In this document: piece after piece, positions 48,237-57,931 of the stretch
How positions within the stretch are numbered: position 1 is the stretch's first letter
Layout of the letters: every line of letters starts with the position of its first letter
The notes under the pieces: generated by a model
The model's database searches: none
Seen by the model: only the letters and a program-made list of their open reading frames with translations
Told to the model about the DNA's origin: nothing
Position numbers and translations under genes: made by a program
Assembly: GCF_030161115.1 (NCBI RefSeq)
Contig: NZ_BSPQ01000002.1
Coordinates: 342,318-406,317, forward strand
Direction: 5' to 3'
Length of the DNA: 64,000 nucleotides
From: Psychromonas marina
Lineage (GTDB): Bacteria > Pseudomonadota > Gammaproteobacteria > Enterobacterales > Psychromonadaceae

Positions 48237-49198
48237 TGGATCTAATACTGGTATTAACCTACACCGCAATCTGTGTTGCTATTTTTAAAATATTTAAGAT
48301 TCCACTCAACAAATGGACAGTACCGACAGCTGTATTAGGCGGTATTGTTTTGATTGGTACGCTGATCATGTTGATGAATTATAATCATCCTTACTCTGAA
48401 ACATCACGTGAATATTTTGTTTCTACTCCAGTTGTACCGGCGGTACGTGGTCGAGTTATTTCAGTGAATGTAGAGCCTAATGTCCCGGTTAAGCAAGGGC
48501 ATCTATTATTCTCTATTGATCCTATCCCTTTTCAAAATAAAGTGGATGCGTTAACGGCACAGCTAATCTCTGCCGATTCAGATTATCAACGTGCACTTGA
48601 GCTGCTAAAAAGAAAGATTGGTAAGCAACGTGATGTTGATATTACTAAAGCCAAAGTGGATGAGTTAACGGCACTATTAAACGATGCACAGTATAATTTA
48701 GATCGTACTGAGGTACGTGCTGAGAGTGATGGTTACGTGACACAAATGTTGGTGTACCCAGGTTTGTATGTAGTGCCAATGCCCCTTCGCCCTGCGATGG
48801 TGTTTGTACAGTCTGACTCGTTTGCTTATATCGGTTGGTATCGCCAAAACAGTGCGGTGCGTTTACAAGCTGGTTTTGAAGCTGAAATCGCCTTTGATGC
48901 ATTACCGGGTAAAGTTTTCAGTGGTGAGGTAGTACGCGTATTACCTGTCATGGCTGAAGGTGAAGTACAAGCGAACGGCAGTATGATTCGACTGGGGCTA
49001 GGCGCAAATGTACCTGGACGAATTCCAGTTCAAATTAATATTACCGATCCTCGTTTTGCTGACCTAAAAGAGCATGTAAGAGGTGGTTCCTACGGACAAA
49101 GTGCTATCTACTCAGATAGTTTTACTCATGTTGCTATTATGCGTAAGATTATTTTACGTATGTCGTCATGGATGAGCTACTTCTTCCCATTCCATTAA
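48236..49198 (+). CDS. HlyD-family membrane fusion protein (YiaV-like)
   Basis: 320 residues. Two N-terminal helices, then a periplasmic part with a lipoyl-like half VRGRVISVNVEPNVPVKQGH, a coiled coil (LTAQLISADSDYQRALELLK and VDELTALLNDAQYNL) and the second half TEVRAESDGYVTQML. It is a membrane fusion or adaptor subunit; the inner-membrane partner may be the DUF3302 protein translated just upstream (overlap TAATG). No outer-membrane channel is encoded next to it. Confidence 0.92.
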   Translation: MDLILVLTYTAICVAIFKIFKIPLNKWTVPTAVLGGIVLIGTLIMLMNYNHPYSETSREYFVSTPVVPAVRGRVISVNVEPNVPVKQGHLLFSIDPIPFQNKVDALTAQLISADSDYQRALELLKRKIGKQRDVDITKAKVDELTALLNDAQYNLDRTEVRAESDGYVTQMLVYPGLYVVPMPLRPAMVFVQSDSFAYIGWYRQNSAVRLQAGFEAEIAFDALPGKVFSGEVVRVLPVMAEGEVQANGSMIRLGLGANVPGRIPVQINITDPRFADLKEHVRGGSYGQSAIYSDSFTHVAIMRKIILRMSSWMSYFFPFH

Positions 49199-49269
49199 TA
49201 TAGTGTCATCGATAACAGGGCGAATTAATTTATTCGCTCTGTTTTCTTAATTTTCTAAAGGAGCAAGCC

Positions 49270-50493
49270 TTGGCAGATCATATTGTGATTCTAACCATTG
49301 CCATATTAGTGCTCACATATGGTTATATCTCCAAAGCATTATCACGTTTTAATATCTCTGGTCCGATGGTTTTTACTGGCTTAGGGTTATTAATATCCCC
49401 CCTTGTTTTAAACCTTTCAACCCTACAAATAGATGCCGAATTTGTCACCATTATTGTCGAATTAGCATTGGTATTGGTATTATTTAGCGATGCTGCGTTA
49501 TTAGATTTGAAACTGCTTCGTCAATCTTGGAAATTACCTGCGCGCCTCTTGCTGATTGGTCTACCACTCACCATTATTTTGGGTACATTTGTTGCGCAAA
49601 TCGTATTTCCTAATGAACCTGCTATTTATATGCTCTTACTCGCACTGTTATTAACGCCAACAGATGCCGCATTGGGTAAAGCGGTGGTTTCTGACCCAAG
49701 TGTGCCTGCAAAAATACGTTCAACAATCAATGTAGAAAGTGGTTTGAATGATGGCATTGTCTTCCCTATCGTGATCACCGTAGTCGCAATTATCGTCAGT
49801 GGTGTTAATGGAGAAGGTGATAGTGGCTGGCTCGGTTATGTATTTGAGCAGGTGCTATTTGGGGCTTTAGTTGGCGCTTTTGTTGGTTATGTGGGTGCGA
49901 AACTGACCCAACTTTCAATTAAACATAATTGGATGCAGCATAGTTATCAAAATCTTATCCCAATTGCATTAGCAGTTGTTGCTTTCTTTTTAGCTGAAGA
50001 ATTTCACGGAAATGGCTTTATTGCTGCCTTTTTTGCTGGATTGTATGCTGGTAATACAAGTCAACCGATGCGTGAACATATCGAAGAGTTTGCAGAAAGT
50101 GAAGGTGAGCTATTAGTACTGATTAGCTTTTTCTTGTTTGGACTTGCTTTTGTGCCTGTCACCTTTGCCTTTATCAACCTCAACGTCGTACTGTATTCCC
50201 TACTTAGTTTGACTGTACTACGCATGATACCGGTTATTATCTGTTTAATTGGGGCACGCCTTGATAATAAAAAAATCGACTTTGCAACGATGGCTTTTAT
50301 CGCATGGTTTGGACCCAGAGGAATAGCCTCTATTTTGTATGTACTGATCGTTGCCCATGAAGTGGGTGGCATTGAGGGATTTGAAACTGTTTATGCAGTG
50401 GTTACGGTCACTGTGTTAATGAGTATTGTCGCACATGGCTTAAGCGCACAACCTCTCGCCAATTGGTACAGTAAAAAGCATAACGAGCAATAA
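49270..50493 (+). CDS. CPA1-type Na+/H+ antiporter
   Basis: 407 residues starting at TTG 49270 with the strong ribosome site AAAGGAGCAA. Twelve or thirteen helices are expected. LLTPTDAALGKAVVSDPSVP and INVESGLNDGIVFPIVI are the NhaP/CPA1 ion-binding region with the ND pair. It exchanges Na+ or K+ for protons at the inner membrane. A bidirectional terminator separates it from pyrC. Confidence 0.93.
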   Translation: MADHIVILTIAILVLTYGYISKALSRFNISGPMVFTGLGLLISPLVLNLSTLQIDAEFVTIIVELALVLVLFSDAALLDLKLLRQSWKLPARLLLIGLPLTIILGTFVAQIVFPNEPAIYMLLLALLLTPTDAALGKAVVSDPSVPAKIRSTINVESGLNDGIVFPIVITVVAIIVSGVNGEGDSGWLGYVFEQVLFGALVGAFVGYVGAKLTQLSIKHNWMQHSYQNLIPIALAVVAFFLAEEFHGNGFIAAFFAGLYAGNTSQPMREHIEEFAESEGELLVLISFFLFGLAFVPVTFAFINLNVVLYSLLSLTVLRMIPVIICLIGARLDNKKIDFATMAFIAWFGPRGIASILYVLIVAHEVGGIEGFETVYAVVTVTVLMSIVAHGLSAQPLANWYSKKHNEQ

Positions 50494-50507
50494 AACGTAG
50501 CCAATAA

Positions 50508-50551
50508 AAAAGTCAGCCTGCAATTAATGGTTTAATCACAGGCTGACTTTT
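50508..50551. terminator. Bidirectional terminator between the antiporter gene and pyrC
   Basis: AAAAGTCAGCCTG (50508-50520) is exactly complementary to CAGGCTGACTTTT (50539-50551), with A-rich and T-rich flanks on the two sides. Confidence 0.9.
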
Positions 50552-50591
50552 CATATTTAGCGCTAATTATTTATAGTTAATAAACTAACGA

Positions 50592-51620
50592 CTAAATAAC
50601 TTTCCAGTTAATCGCTTCACCTGCCTTGATTGGTACTACTTCATTACTACCAAACGTCAGTGTTGCAGGTACATCCCAGGATACTTTTTGTAACTCAAGT
50701 GTATCTGTATTACGTGGTAGATTATAAAAATCTGGTCCATTGAAACTAGTAAAGGCTTCTAATTTATCCAGTGCACCTGCTTCTTCAAATACTTCTGCGT
50801 ATAGCTCTAGTGCAGCAAAGGCTGTATATGAACCCGCGCAACCACAACCAGATTCTTTGCTCTGTTTTGTATGTGGAGCAGAATCGGTACCTAAGAAAAA
50901 CTTGTTCGAACCACTTGTTGCAGCTTCTATCAATGCTTGCTGGTGGATATTACGCTTCAGGATCGGTAAGCAGTAGAAGTGTGGTTTGATACCACCTACT
51001 AGCATATGGTTACGGTTGTACATTAGGTGATGAACGGTGATCGTTGCTGCTACGTTAGGACCTGCATTTGCCACAAATTCAGCTGCATTTTTAGTAGTGA
51101 TATGCTCTAACACAATTTTAAGATCTGGATATTCAGCAACAAGTGGAGCCAGTACCGTTGTTAAGAACTGCTCTTCACGGTCAAAAATATCGATATCATT
51201 GGTGGTTACTTCACCATGTACCAGTAACAGCATGCCTACTTCCTGCATTGCCACTAACGCCTCACGAATATTCGCAGTTGATGTCACGCCAGAATCAGAG
51301 TTAGTGGTTGCGCCTGCTGGGTATAACTTAGCGGCATAAACTAAGCCCGATGCTTTCGCTTTTTTGATCTCATCAGCAGTGGTTTTATCGGTCAGGTAAA
51401 GCACCATTAATGGCTTGAACGTAGATTCTGGTTGAGCTGCCATGATACGTGCTTGGTAAGCTTCTGCCAGTTCAGTGGTGGTCACTGGTGGCACAAGGTT
51501 AGGCATAATAATCGCTCTGCCCATATAACGGCTAGTATCACGCACTGTATCTTTTAAAACGTCGCCGTCACGTAAATGTACATGCCAGTCATCTGGACGG
51601 GTAATAGTTAATTTAGTCAT
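50592..51620 (-). CDS. pyrC: Dihydroorotase
   Basis: 342 residues, class II type. Zinc ligands are in [12 protein letters not shown]; the carboxylated Lys is in [18 protein letters not shown]; further ligands lie in [15 protein letters not shown] and the Asp of FLGTDSAPH. It closes carbamoyl aspartate to dihydroorotate. AGGAGAGTATCAA precedes the ATG. Together with pyrD at 40864 it is the second pyrimidine gene in the window, but the two are not linked. Confidence 0.97.
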   Translation of the reverse strand: MTKLTITRPDDWHVHLRDGDVLKDTVRDTSRYMGRAIIMPNLVPPVTTTELAEAYQARIMAAQPESTFKPLMVLYLTDKTTADEIKKAKASGLVYAAKLYPAGATTNSDSGVTSTANIREALVAMQEVGMLLLVHGEVTTNDIDIFDREEQFLTTVLAPLVAEYPDLKIVLEHITTKNAAEFVANAGPNVAATITVHHLMYNRNHMLVGGIKPHFYCLPILKRNIHQQALIEAATSGSNKFFLGTDSAPHTKQSKESGCGCAGSYTAFAALELYAEVFEEAGALDKLEAFTSFNGPDFYNLPRNTDTLELQKVSWDVPATLTFGSNEVVPIKAGEAINWKVI

Positions 51621-51766
51621 TTGATACTCTCCTTAAAATTTCCGTTATGTTACAACTTTTTATAATTAATTTCACTTGTTAAGAAAGCCTTAAGGTTGAG
51701 ATTAGTTAATATATTTATCCTATTTTTAGGATATAGATCGACACTGTATTTATGCAGTGTACATTT

Positions 51767-52753
51767 TTACGATAAGGGGTAATTATGATAATGGGATCTA
51801 ATTGTCTGAGCGATAAGTACTTTTATCTCGGTAGTGACTTCACAGCGCTTACTATCAGGAAATAGGGCAACCAGATCACTGACTAATTTATGTCGTGGGG
51901 CGGGTGTTTTGTTTATCCATTGAGCGAGTAGTTCACGATTGATAAAACGTGGCAGGGAGCCTAACGTGCCAACATCATTTTGAGCGTGCACTAATAAACC
52001 TGCGGTGGTGCCTTTATCAAGGGTTAATACCTGATAGAAATACAGCGTGTGATAATCCAGCTGTGATAGCTGCTGTGTCTCTGATGGCTTTTGTTCAACA
52101 GAAATGTTGTCTAATTTAGCTTTTAAAATAGCGATATAACTATCGATCACGGCATACACAAAGCGGTGTGCAAAGGTTTTGGTATCGACGTTTTCTGGAT
52201 TAAAACCTTCTAAATAAAAATGGCTAATACCACGATGTGCTTCTAGTGCAGGAATATAAAAGTAGTTATTACCTTGCTCTGTCGCTTGCTCAAAATAGTC
52301 GCCAGCAACGCTTTGTAAGGTTTCGTTAAACTGATTTTTATCGTTCTCACAAACAATAGCGGGGTTAAGATCAGCCATTAAACGCCAATAGTTTTTACCG
52401 GAGCGTAATTCTGTCCAACTAACATGGATGTGCACCGAGGGCGCCATTGGGTTAATCGGATGAATAATGGTTGAAAGCGCCGTTGCTGAGATAAACGCTT
52501 TATCGGGTCTATCTTCATATTGAACTTGAGAAACATTAACTGATGCCTGATTAAACAAACTATGTTGTGGCGCTTCAAAGCGCAGGCCACCTCCATGTTG
52601 TCCACTATCACGTAACCACTGTTGAGGTGTAAATTTATCCGCTTGTTGGTGCTGCTGACAAAGCACACTTAGTTGATCTACAAAATAGCGTTGTGCATTT
52701 GATAACATTGCGAGGGCATGAATGGCATTTTCAGATGTAGCTTCTTTTCTCAT
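51767..52753 (-). CDS. Divergent HemF-like protein (coproporphyrinogen III oxidase fold)
   Basis: 328 residues from ATG 52753, 37 bases after the pdsS stop; an upstream TTG frame overlaps pdsS and is unlikely. HemF-like blocks are GGGLRFE, VNVSQVQYE, IIHPINPMAPSVHIHVSW, AHRGISHFYLEGFN and LTLDKGTTAGLLVHAQNDVG. Two of the four His usually conserved in HemF are present (about His98 and His108), while the counterparts of E. coli His145 and His175 appear lost. It probably has a changed role. It lies in the same transcript as pdsR and pdsS. Confidence 0.75.
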   Translation of the reverse strand: MRKEATSENAIHALAMLSNAQRYFVDQLSVLCQQHQQADKFTPQQWLRDSGQHGGGLRFEAPQHSLFNQASVNVSQVQYEDRPDKAFISATALSTIIHPINPMAPSVHIHVSWTELRSGKNYWRLMADLNPAIVCENDKNQFNETLQSVAGDYFEQATEQGNNYFYIPALEAHRGISHFYLEGFNPENVDTKTFAHRFVYAVIDSYIAILKAKLDNISVEQKPSETQQLSQLDYHTLYFYQVLTLDKGTTAGLLVHAQNDVGTLGSLPRFINRELLAQWINKTPAPRHKLVSDLVALFPDSKRCEVTTEIKVLIAQTIRSHYHNYPLS

Positions 52754-52790
52754 AATAAGTTTCTTTTCACTTTGTAAAATAAAATAGGTG

Positions 52791-55010
52791 TTAAATAAGG
52801 GGAAAACGTAAACTGACAATCACACCACTATTATCTTGATTATTATTAATGTTAATTGAACCGTGGTGGTAATCACAAATCATCTTAGCGATAAATAAAC
52901 CTAACCCTAGATGGGTTTTATCGGGGGTGTTTTTAGCCCTAACCGAGACCATTGAGTTAAGCAGTTCATCACTCATATCAGCAGGTAAAACTGGTCCACT
53001 ATTTTCAACCTCTATCAGCGCAATCTTTTGTTCGCAACTCAGCCTGATGTTAATCGCATCAGGCGGTGTATTAAATTCCACTGCATTATTAATTAGTTTA
53101 TCTAAACATTGCACCATAAAATCAGGATCAGCGTTGATATTAATGTTGTTTTTGCTAGCGCTGTTAAATATAAATGTCTGTTCGCTATAGGTCATCTGAT
53201 AACCCTGTACGCAGCCATTTAATAATTCATTTAAGCACAGCGTAATATTCTCACCGGATTGTAAACTCTGCTCAAGGCGTGTTGCTTCGCTCATATTCGT
53301 TAATATGCGATTGAGGCGTAAAATGCCAGTTTGCGAACGTTCAATATACTTTTTGCTCTCTTCGTCCTGTGGTTGCATCGCCAAATTCTCTAGTGAGCTA
53401 CACACTACCGCAACAGGGGTACCCAGTTCATGAGAAAGGCGAGAGGGCAACTTCTCAAGATAACGATGATACTCGCCTAAACGGTCGACCATCTCTGCAA
53501 GACTACGAGAAAGATCGCCGATCTCATCCTTTGAAGTCGAGGGAGTTAAAGCAGCACTGATTCTACCTTGCTCATCAATCGCCTGCTCAGCTTGGTCACG
53601 TAATTTTCTGACGCGAGTAGCAATATTGGCGGTGAATAAAAACAGTACTAGGGTCGCGATAACAATCACAGCAATCAATACATTAAATAGTTTGGTTAAG
53701 GCTTGATTACGCAGGGTACGAATACCATTGGTTGTCTCCTCTGCAACCACCATACCCATCACTTTATCTCCGACAAAAATGGGACTTGCGGCTGATAATA
53801 TCATCGCTTGATGATCGCTGGTTAAACGCCAACTTGATTGTGATTGCCCTGAGAGTGCCTGATTTATGAAGTCACTATCAAGCTGTGTGAGTCCTGCTAA
53901 TTCATCAACAAAGTTACTGTTGGGTTTGTTGAAGAATAACCCATAAACAGGCTTTAATAAGGTATTTTCAATGTGTTGCCACCAGGTTGACTTGTTACTA
54001 TTTTGATCACTACCCCACACTCCCTGAGCCTGGTGAATATCACCGGCAGTCGCTAATACACGTTGATGCCTATCAACGACCCAAAGGCGAGATTGAGTAT
54101 GGCTTAGGCCATTAAGAATTTTATCTATCTCAGGTGAAGGAACAAGAATTGTGCCCAGTTGTGCAAGGTTATTAGTATTAGATGTCGCGATAATACTTTC
54201 AATATTGCTGACGCTACTCGGGGCGGTGGTGCTTGAGGTGGTATGAAGGGCAAAACCGAGTTTGTCACCTAGCATAGCAACAGGTAAACGAAACTCAATG
54301 TTATAACCCGTCTCTGTTTGTTGCCAATAGCCATGTATGCGTTTTTCACGTTGCAGCGGTAAATCGTTATTGTTTTTATCTGTGAGATTATAGGCATTAA
54401 ACCAACCGCTCTTTTGCACTGAGATAATATAACGTTGTAAGCTATTTTGTGGTGAGCTGAGGGCAATAATGAGGTGATCATTTTTGTCTAAAAAACGACT
54501 GCCAGTAGCACGAAAGGTAGGAAATTTATCGGTGACTTGTAGGTAACCATACAGATACTCCCCTCGCGTGCCTACCATCTGGCGAAATGAAATCGGATTA
54601 GGATCTGGTATGTTAGCATCATCATGTTGTCGATAAACCGCATGCTGTTTGTCGTAAACTAAACTCTTACTTAAATCGGCTTGCCAATCCGCTAAGTTAC
54701 CGTCGATGGTGATGGGCTTTTGTAGCTCATAGGCATACAGATCTTTGCCATCTTCAACCCGGTTTAAAAAGCTCGCTTGGGCATTAAATAGTGTCGGGCG
54801 TTCATGCAGCGCGGTTGCAACGGCACGTGTTGTGCCCACTAATGTTTGCTCTTGCCCTTGGCGTAGAAAGCTTTCCATCTCAACAATATATTGGTAACCG
54901 AGTAGTGGCAGCACCAACAAAAAGCTCGCGAGTAAAATCATTTTAGCGCGCAGACCTAGTGACATTTTTAGCGATAAAAAGAAGCCTTTGACGGTGCGTG
55001 ATATAGCCAT
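52791..55010 (-). CDS. pdsS: Dedicated sortase system sensor histidine kinase PdsS
   Basis: 739 residues. An N-terminal helix (about 24-42) is followed by a large periplasmic part containing a CBM9/DOMON-like domain (about 95-265, PITIDGNLADWQADL ... HLIIALSS), a second helix (about 440-460), HAMP, the H-box SRLSHELGTPVAVV with His527, and the ATPase parts LINNAVEFNTP and THLGLGLFIAKMI. This layout and the FLRQGQEQTLVGT start match the proteobacterial dedicated sortase system kinase family (TIGR03785 type). It starts two bases after the pdsR stop. The signal it senses is unknown; a glycan is possible from the domain. Confidence 0.85.
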   Translation of the reverse strand: MAISRTVKGFFLSLKMSLGLRAKMILLASFLLVLPLLGYQYIVEMESFLRQGQEQTLVGTTRAVATALHERPTLFNAQASFLNRVEDGKDLYAYELQKPITIDGNLADWQADLSKSLVYDKQHAVYRQHDDANIPDPNPISFRQMVGTRGEYLYGYLQVTDKFPTFRATGSRFLDKNDHLIIALSSPQNSLQRYIISVQKSGWFNAYNLTDKNNNDLPLQREKRIHGYWQQTETGYNIEFRLPVAMLGDKLGFALHTTSSTTAPSSVSNIESIIATSNTNNLAQLGTILVPSPEIDKILNGLSHTQSRLWVVDRHQRVLATAGDIHQAQGVWGSDQNSNKSTWWQHIENTLLKPVYGLFFNKPNSNFVDELAGLTQLDSDFINQALSGQSQSSWRLTSDHQAMILSAASPIFVGDKVMGMVVAEETTNGIRTLRNQALTKLFNVLIAVIVIATLVLFLFTANIATRVRKLRDQAEQAIDEQGRISAALTPSTSKDEIGDLSRSLAEMVDRLGEYHRYLEKLPSRLSHELGTPVAVVCSSLENLAMQPQDEESKKYIERSQTGILRLNRILTNMSEATRLEQSLQSGENITLCLNELLNGCVQGYQMTYSEQTFIFNSASKNNININADPDFMVQCLDKLINNAVEFNTPPDAINIRLSCEQKIALIEVENSGPVLPADMSDELLNSMVSVRAKNTPDKTHLGLGLFIAKMICDYHHGSININNNQDNSGVIVSLRFPLI

Positions 55011-55012
55011 GG

Positions 55013-55714
55013 TTACTGTTCCATCTCACTGATATCCCAGCGATAACCCATGCCATATACCGCAGTGATCTCGTTAAAATTTGCATCTAATTTAACAAAT
55101 TTTTTGCGAATACGTTTAACGTGTGAAGTAATGGTATTATCGTCGACCAACATATTCGCATCGCTCATTAATTGCTGGCGATTACGCACAATGCCTGCAC
55201 GGTTTGCTAGTGCATGCACAATCCAAAATTCGGTAATGGTAAAGTCCAGTGTTTGTTTTTTCCAGGATATCTGCATTCGATCACTGTCGATAATCAGTGA
55301 ACCACGGCTAATGAGGTTACTGGTTTGTACCGGTTTCTGCAGTAGGTCAATACGACGAAACAGGGCACTAATGCGCACCATTAGATGCTCTAAGCCAATA
55401 TTTTTGGTTAGGTAATCATCTGCACCTAAACGTAAACCCGAGATCGTATCGAAGTCATTATCGCGTGCAGTTAAAAAGATAATAGGCACCGTTGCAGAAA
55501 GTTGACGCAATGCTTGGCAAAGTAGAAAGCCACCATCGTATTCATCGCCCAAGCCAATGTCGATAATAGCGAGATCCGGTAAACGCACTTCAAAGGCTGC
55601 AATGGCATCTATTCGGTTATCGTATGCTTCAACGTGATAACCATGCTTAGTCATCAAGTCCATATAGTTTTCACGAATATTTTTTTCATCTTCAACGATA
55701 GCAATACGTTTCAT
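55013..55714 (-). CDS. pdsR: Dedicated sortase system response regulator PdsR
   Basis: 233 residues, OmpR type. The receiver domain has Asp9-Glu10, the phosphoacceptor Asp52 in LAIIDIGLGDEYDGGF and the Lys of YLTKNIG. The winged-helix output domain includes FTITEFWIVHALANR and DDNTITSHVKRIRKKF. The block IDIGLGDEYDGGFLLCQALR is strongly like the marine PdsR family (TIGR03787 type). First gene of a pdsR-pdsS-hemF-like unit, divergent from pdsO. Confidence 0.9.
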   Translation of the reverse strand: MKRIAIVEDEKNIRENYMDLMTKHGYHVEAYDNRIDAIAAFEVRLPDLAIIDIGLGDEYDGGFLLCQALRQLSATVPIIFLTARDNDFDTISGLRLGADDYLTKNIGLEHLMVRISALFRRIDLLQKPVQTSNLISRGSLIIDSDRMQISWKKQTLDFTITEFWIVHALANRAGIVRNRQQLMSDANMLVDDNTITSHVKRIRKKFVKLDANFNEITAVYGMGYRWDISEMEQ

Positions 55715-55902
55715 CTTTTTTCCTAGTTAACTCTATAGCAGCAGTATAACGGAAATTAGGCGCGGAAATAGTATGTGAGTAACATTGCCTTTTTTTGAAC
55801 ATAATTGATCAGCAGATTGCCATTTTGTCTCCCCAAAAAAAACATAAGCGTTTGTTTAAATACAACTCAAGCAAAACAACTTAATTTTTTAAAAGGAAAA
55901 AA

Positions 55903-56907
55903 ATGATGAAAACTAAAACAAACACAACATTCAAAAAATCGGTATTAGGCTTTTTCGTAGTAACTGCGATTGCAGGTTCATTTATTCCATGGGAGGACTA
56001 TATGCCGCGTTCAGAAACCCCTGCAATGAAAGCATTTTATGAAAACAGCGATGCTTTACAAGAAGATTTGGTTAGCCAAAACATGGTTAATATTGATAGT
56101 GATGTCCTTGCACGTATTGCAGAAGATCACATGGTGTCAGATTTAGATGCAGAGATCGATGCACAAGCTCTACAAAGTGCTGAAACTTTTACCACGCAGG
56201 ATGATGGATTTGAACCGGGTGAGGTCAATGACTTTAATGAAGTGACGCTAATAAGTGAGCCGTTAGTTGAACAACAATCTGATGCTGTGATCATGGAAAC
56301 ACCATTGCTGTTTTCTTTTGATTCAAGTGAAATAAGTCCTGAATATTTCGAAGCCCTCAATGAAACTGCTGAATACATGCAAAATTCAGATAATGAAAGC
56401 AACACGGTTTGGCAGGTTATCGGTTATGCTGATCAGTCGGGTAATCGTGTTTATAACGGCAAGCTTGCTAACAAACGCGCACAAAAAGTAGCTGCTTATC
56501 TGGTTGATAAAGGTGTCGCGGAAGAACAACTTAGCGTGGTTTCATTAGGTGCAAGTACCCCGCTCAATAGTGAGCGTAGTATTGAAAACAATCGTAATGA
56601 GCGTCGTGTTGAGCTGCATCCTTATCAAGCCGAGATTACCGTATTAGCGGAACAATATAATAAACAGATGCAGCAGCAAGCAAGCCATCAAAAGGCGCTT
56701 CAACTTGCTAAACGACAAGCAGAGCAGGAGATGCAACAATATGTTGAGCAATTAACAAAGGTCACAACAAAACAGGATAGCGCGGTTGAAAGCGAAAATA
56801 ACGTTGAGGAAAACGTTGCGGAGACCAGCGAACAACCAACAAAGCAGACAACTGAAACGCTAGAAGCGGAAATATCAGAACGTTTGACTACGGCGATGGA
56901 GCTGTAG
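55903..56907 (+). CDS. pdsO: OmpA-family protein next to PdsRS (PdsO-like)
   Basis: 334 residues with AAAAGGA before the ATG. One N-terminal hydrophobic segment (about 10-26, signal or anchor), an acidic linker, then an OmpA-C-like peptidoglycan-binding domain (about 130-242: PLLFSFDSSEISPEYFEALN, VIGYADQSGNRVYNGKLANK, NRNERRVELHPY), and a C-terminal coiled coil with Gln/Glu-rich tail. An OmpA-like gene beside pdsRS is the hallmark of PdsO (TIGR03789 type); the low complexity parts make the family call less sure than for PdsR. Confidence 0.7.
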   Translation: MMKTKTNTTFKKSVLGFFVVTAIAGSFIPWEDYMPRSETPAMKAFYENSDALQEDLVSQNMVNIDSDVLARIAEDHMVSDLDAEIDAQALQSAETFTTQDDGFEPGEVNDFNEVTLISEPLVEQQSDAVIMETPLLFSFDSSEISPEYFEALNETAEYMQNSDNESNTVWQVIGYADQSGNRVYNGKLANKRAQKVAAYLVDKGVAEEQLSVVSLGASTPLNSERSIENNRNERRVELHPYQAEITVLAEQYNKQMQQQASHQKALQLAKRQAEQEMQQYVEQLTKVTTKQDSAVESENNVEENVAETSEQPTKQTTETLEAEISERLTTAMEL

Positions 56908-57064
56908 CTCATTGTATTGAGTGTGATAGTTAAGATATATTATTATTACAAATAACCCATCGTTTATATTTCGTTGGGTTATTTTATTATTTCGTTCTAA
57001 AAATCAGCATTTTTATGTATTATGTGATCTCAAACACTTTTTCACTTCAGCATGTAGCTTACCT

Positions 57065-57349
57065 ATGAATAAGAAACCCGATCGTCCTACCGCAATGTTA
57101 AATATCATCAATCTCGTACGTGATGATTTCCCCTTTTATGCGCCAGAAAGCCAAATTTGTGGGGATACCTGTGTGGGTTGTCCTAAAAAATTACTAGAGC
57201 TGGTGGACACCGAGCTGATTGATTGGGAATATAAGCTTGAGTGTGGTGAAGTGCCAGATTTCAATGAGATAGATAAGCTAGCGAAACTGTGTAAAAACGT
57301 ACGCCGCAGTCTGGTTAGGAATGGTGTTGTGCCAAAATTGGAAAGCTGA
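57065..57349 (+). CDS. Conserved small Cys-containing protein, unknown function
   Basis: 94 residues. The central CGDTCVGCPKKLLELVDTEL has a CxxxCxxC pattern that could bind a metal, followed by a helical C-terminus (IDKLAKLCKNVRRSLVRNG). I recall similar proteins in Vibrio and relatives without assigned function. Its stop is followed at once by repeat array 3. Confidence 0.7.
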   Translation: MNKKPDRPTAMLNIINLVRDDFPFYAPESQICGDTCVGCPKKLLELVDTELIDWEYKLECGEVPDFNEIDKLAKLCKNVRRSLVRNGVVPKLES

Positions 57350-57359
57350 AAGGTATTAA

Positions 57360-57893
57360 GCACGCCATACAGGTGGAGCTGAATGTTTTGTAGATCGCGG
57401 CTTTAGCCCGACGGGTTTCAAGCTTCGAGTTGCGAGTGATGAGCTGCGAAAATACAAAGCATCGCGGTTGGCGTGTCGGCATAAAATAGCTGCACTTAAA
57501 CAGAGTACCTACATGTGAATCAGAATCTATTGTAGGTCGCGGCTTCAGCCCGACGGGTTTTATGCTTCGAGTTGCGAGTGATGAGCGGCGAAAATAAAAA
57601 GCATCGCGGTTGGCGTGTCAGCATAAATAGCTGCACTTAAACAGAGTATCTACATGTGAAGCATAATCTATTGTAGGTCGCGGCTTTAGCCCGAAGGGTT
57701 TCAAGCTTTGAACTGTGAAAATACAAAGTATCGCGGTTGGCGTGTCGGCATAAATACCGACCTACAATGAATCAGAATCTATTGTAGGTCGCGGCTTTAC
57801 CCGACGGGTTTTAAGCTTGGTGCTGCGAGTGATGAGTAGCGAAAATACAAAGTATCGCGGTTGGCGTGTCGGCATAAATACCGACGGTTTCAC
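57360..57893 (+). repeat. REP-like palindromic repeat array 3
   Basis: GTAGGTCGCGGCTTTAGCCC and variants lie near 57390, 57532, 57673 and 57784, spaced about 142, 141 and 111 bases. Each copy is followed by CGACGGGTTT..AAGCTT, then GCATCGCGGTTGGCGTGTCG and GCATAAATA. It fills the gap before the DUF711 gene, whose promoter must lie in or just after it. Confidence 0.9.
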
Positions 57894-57931
57894 ATCAGGA
57901 TATAAAACCAATATATTAATAAAGGAATATA

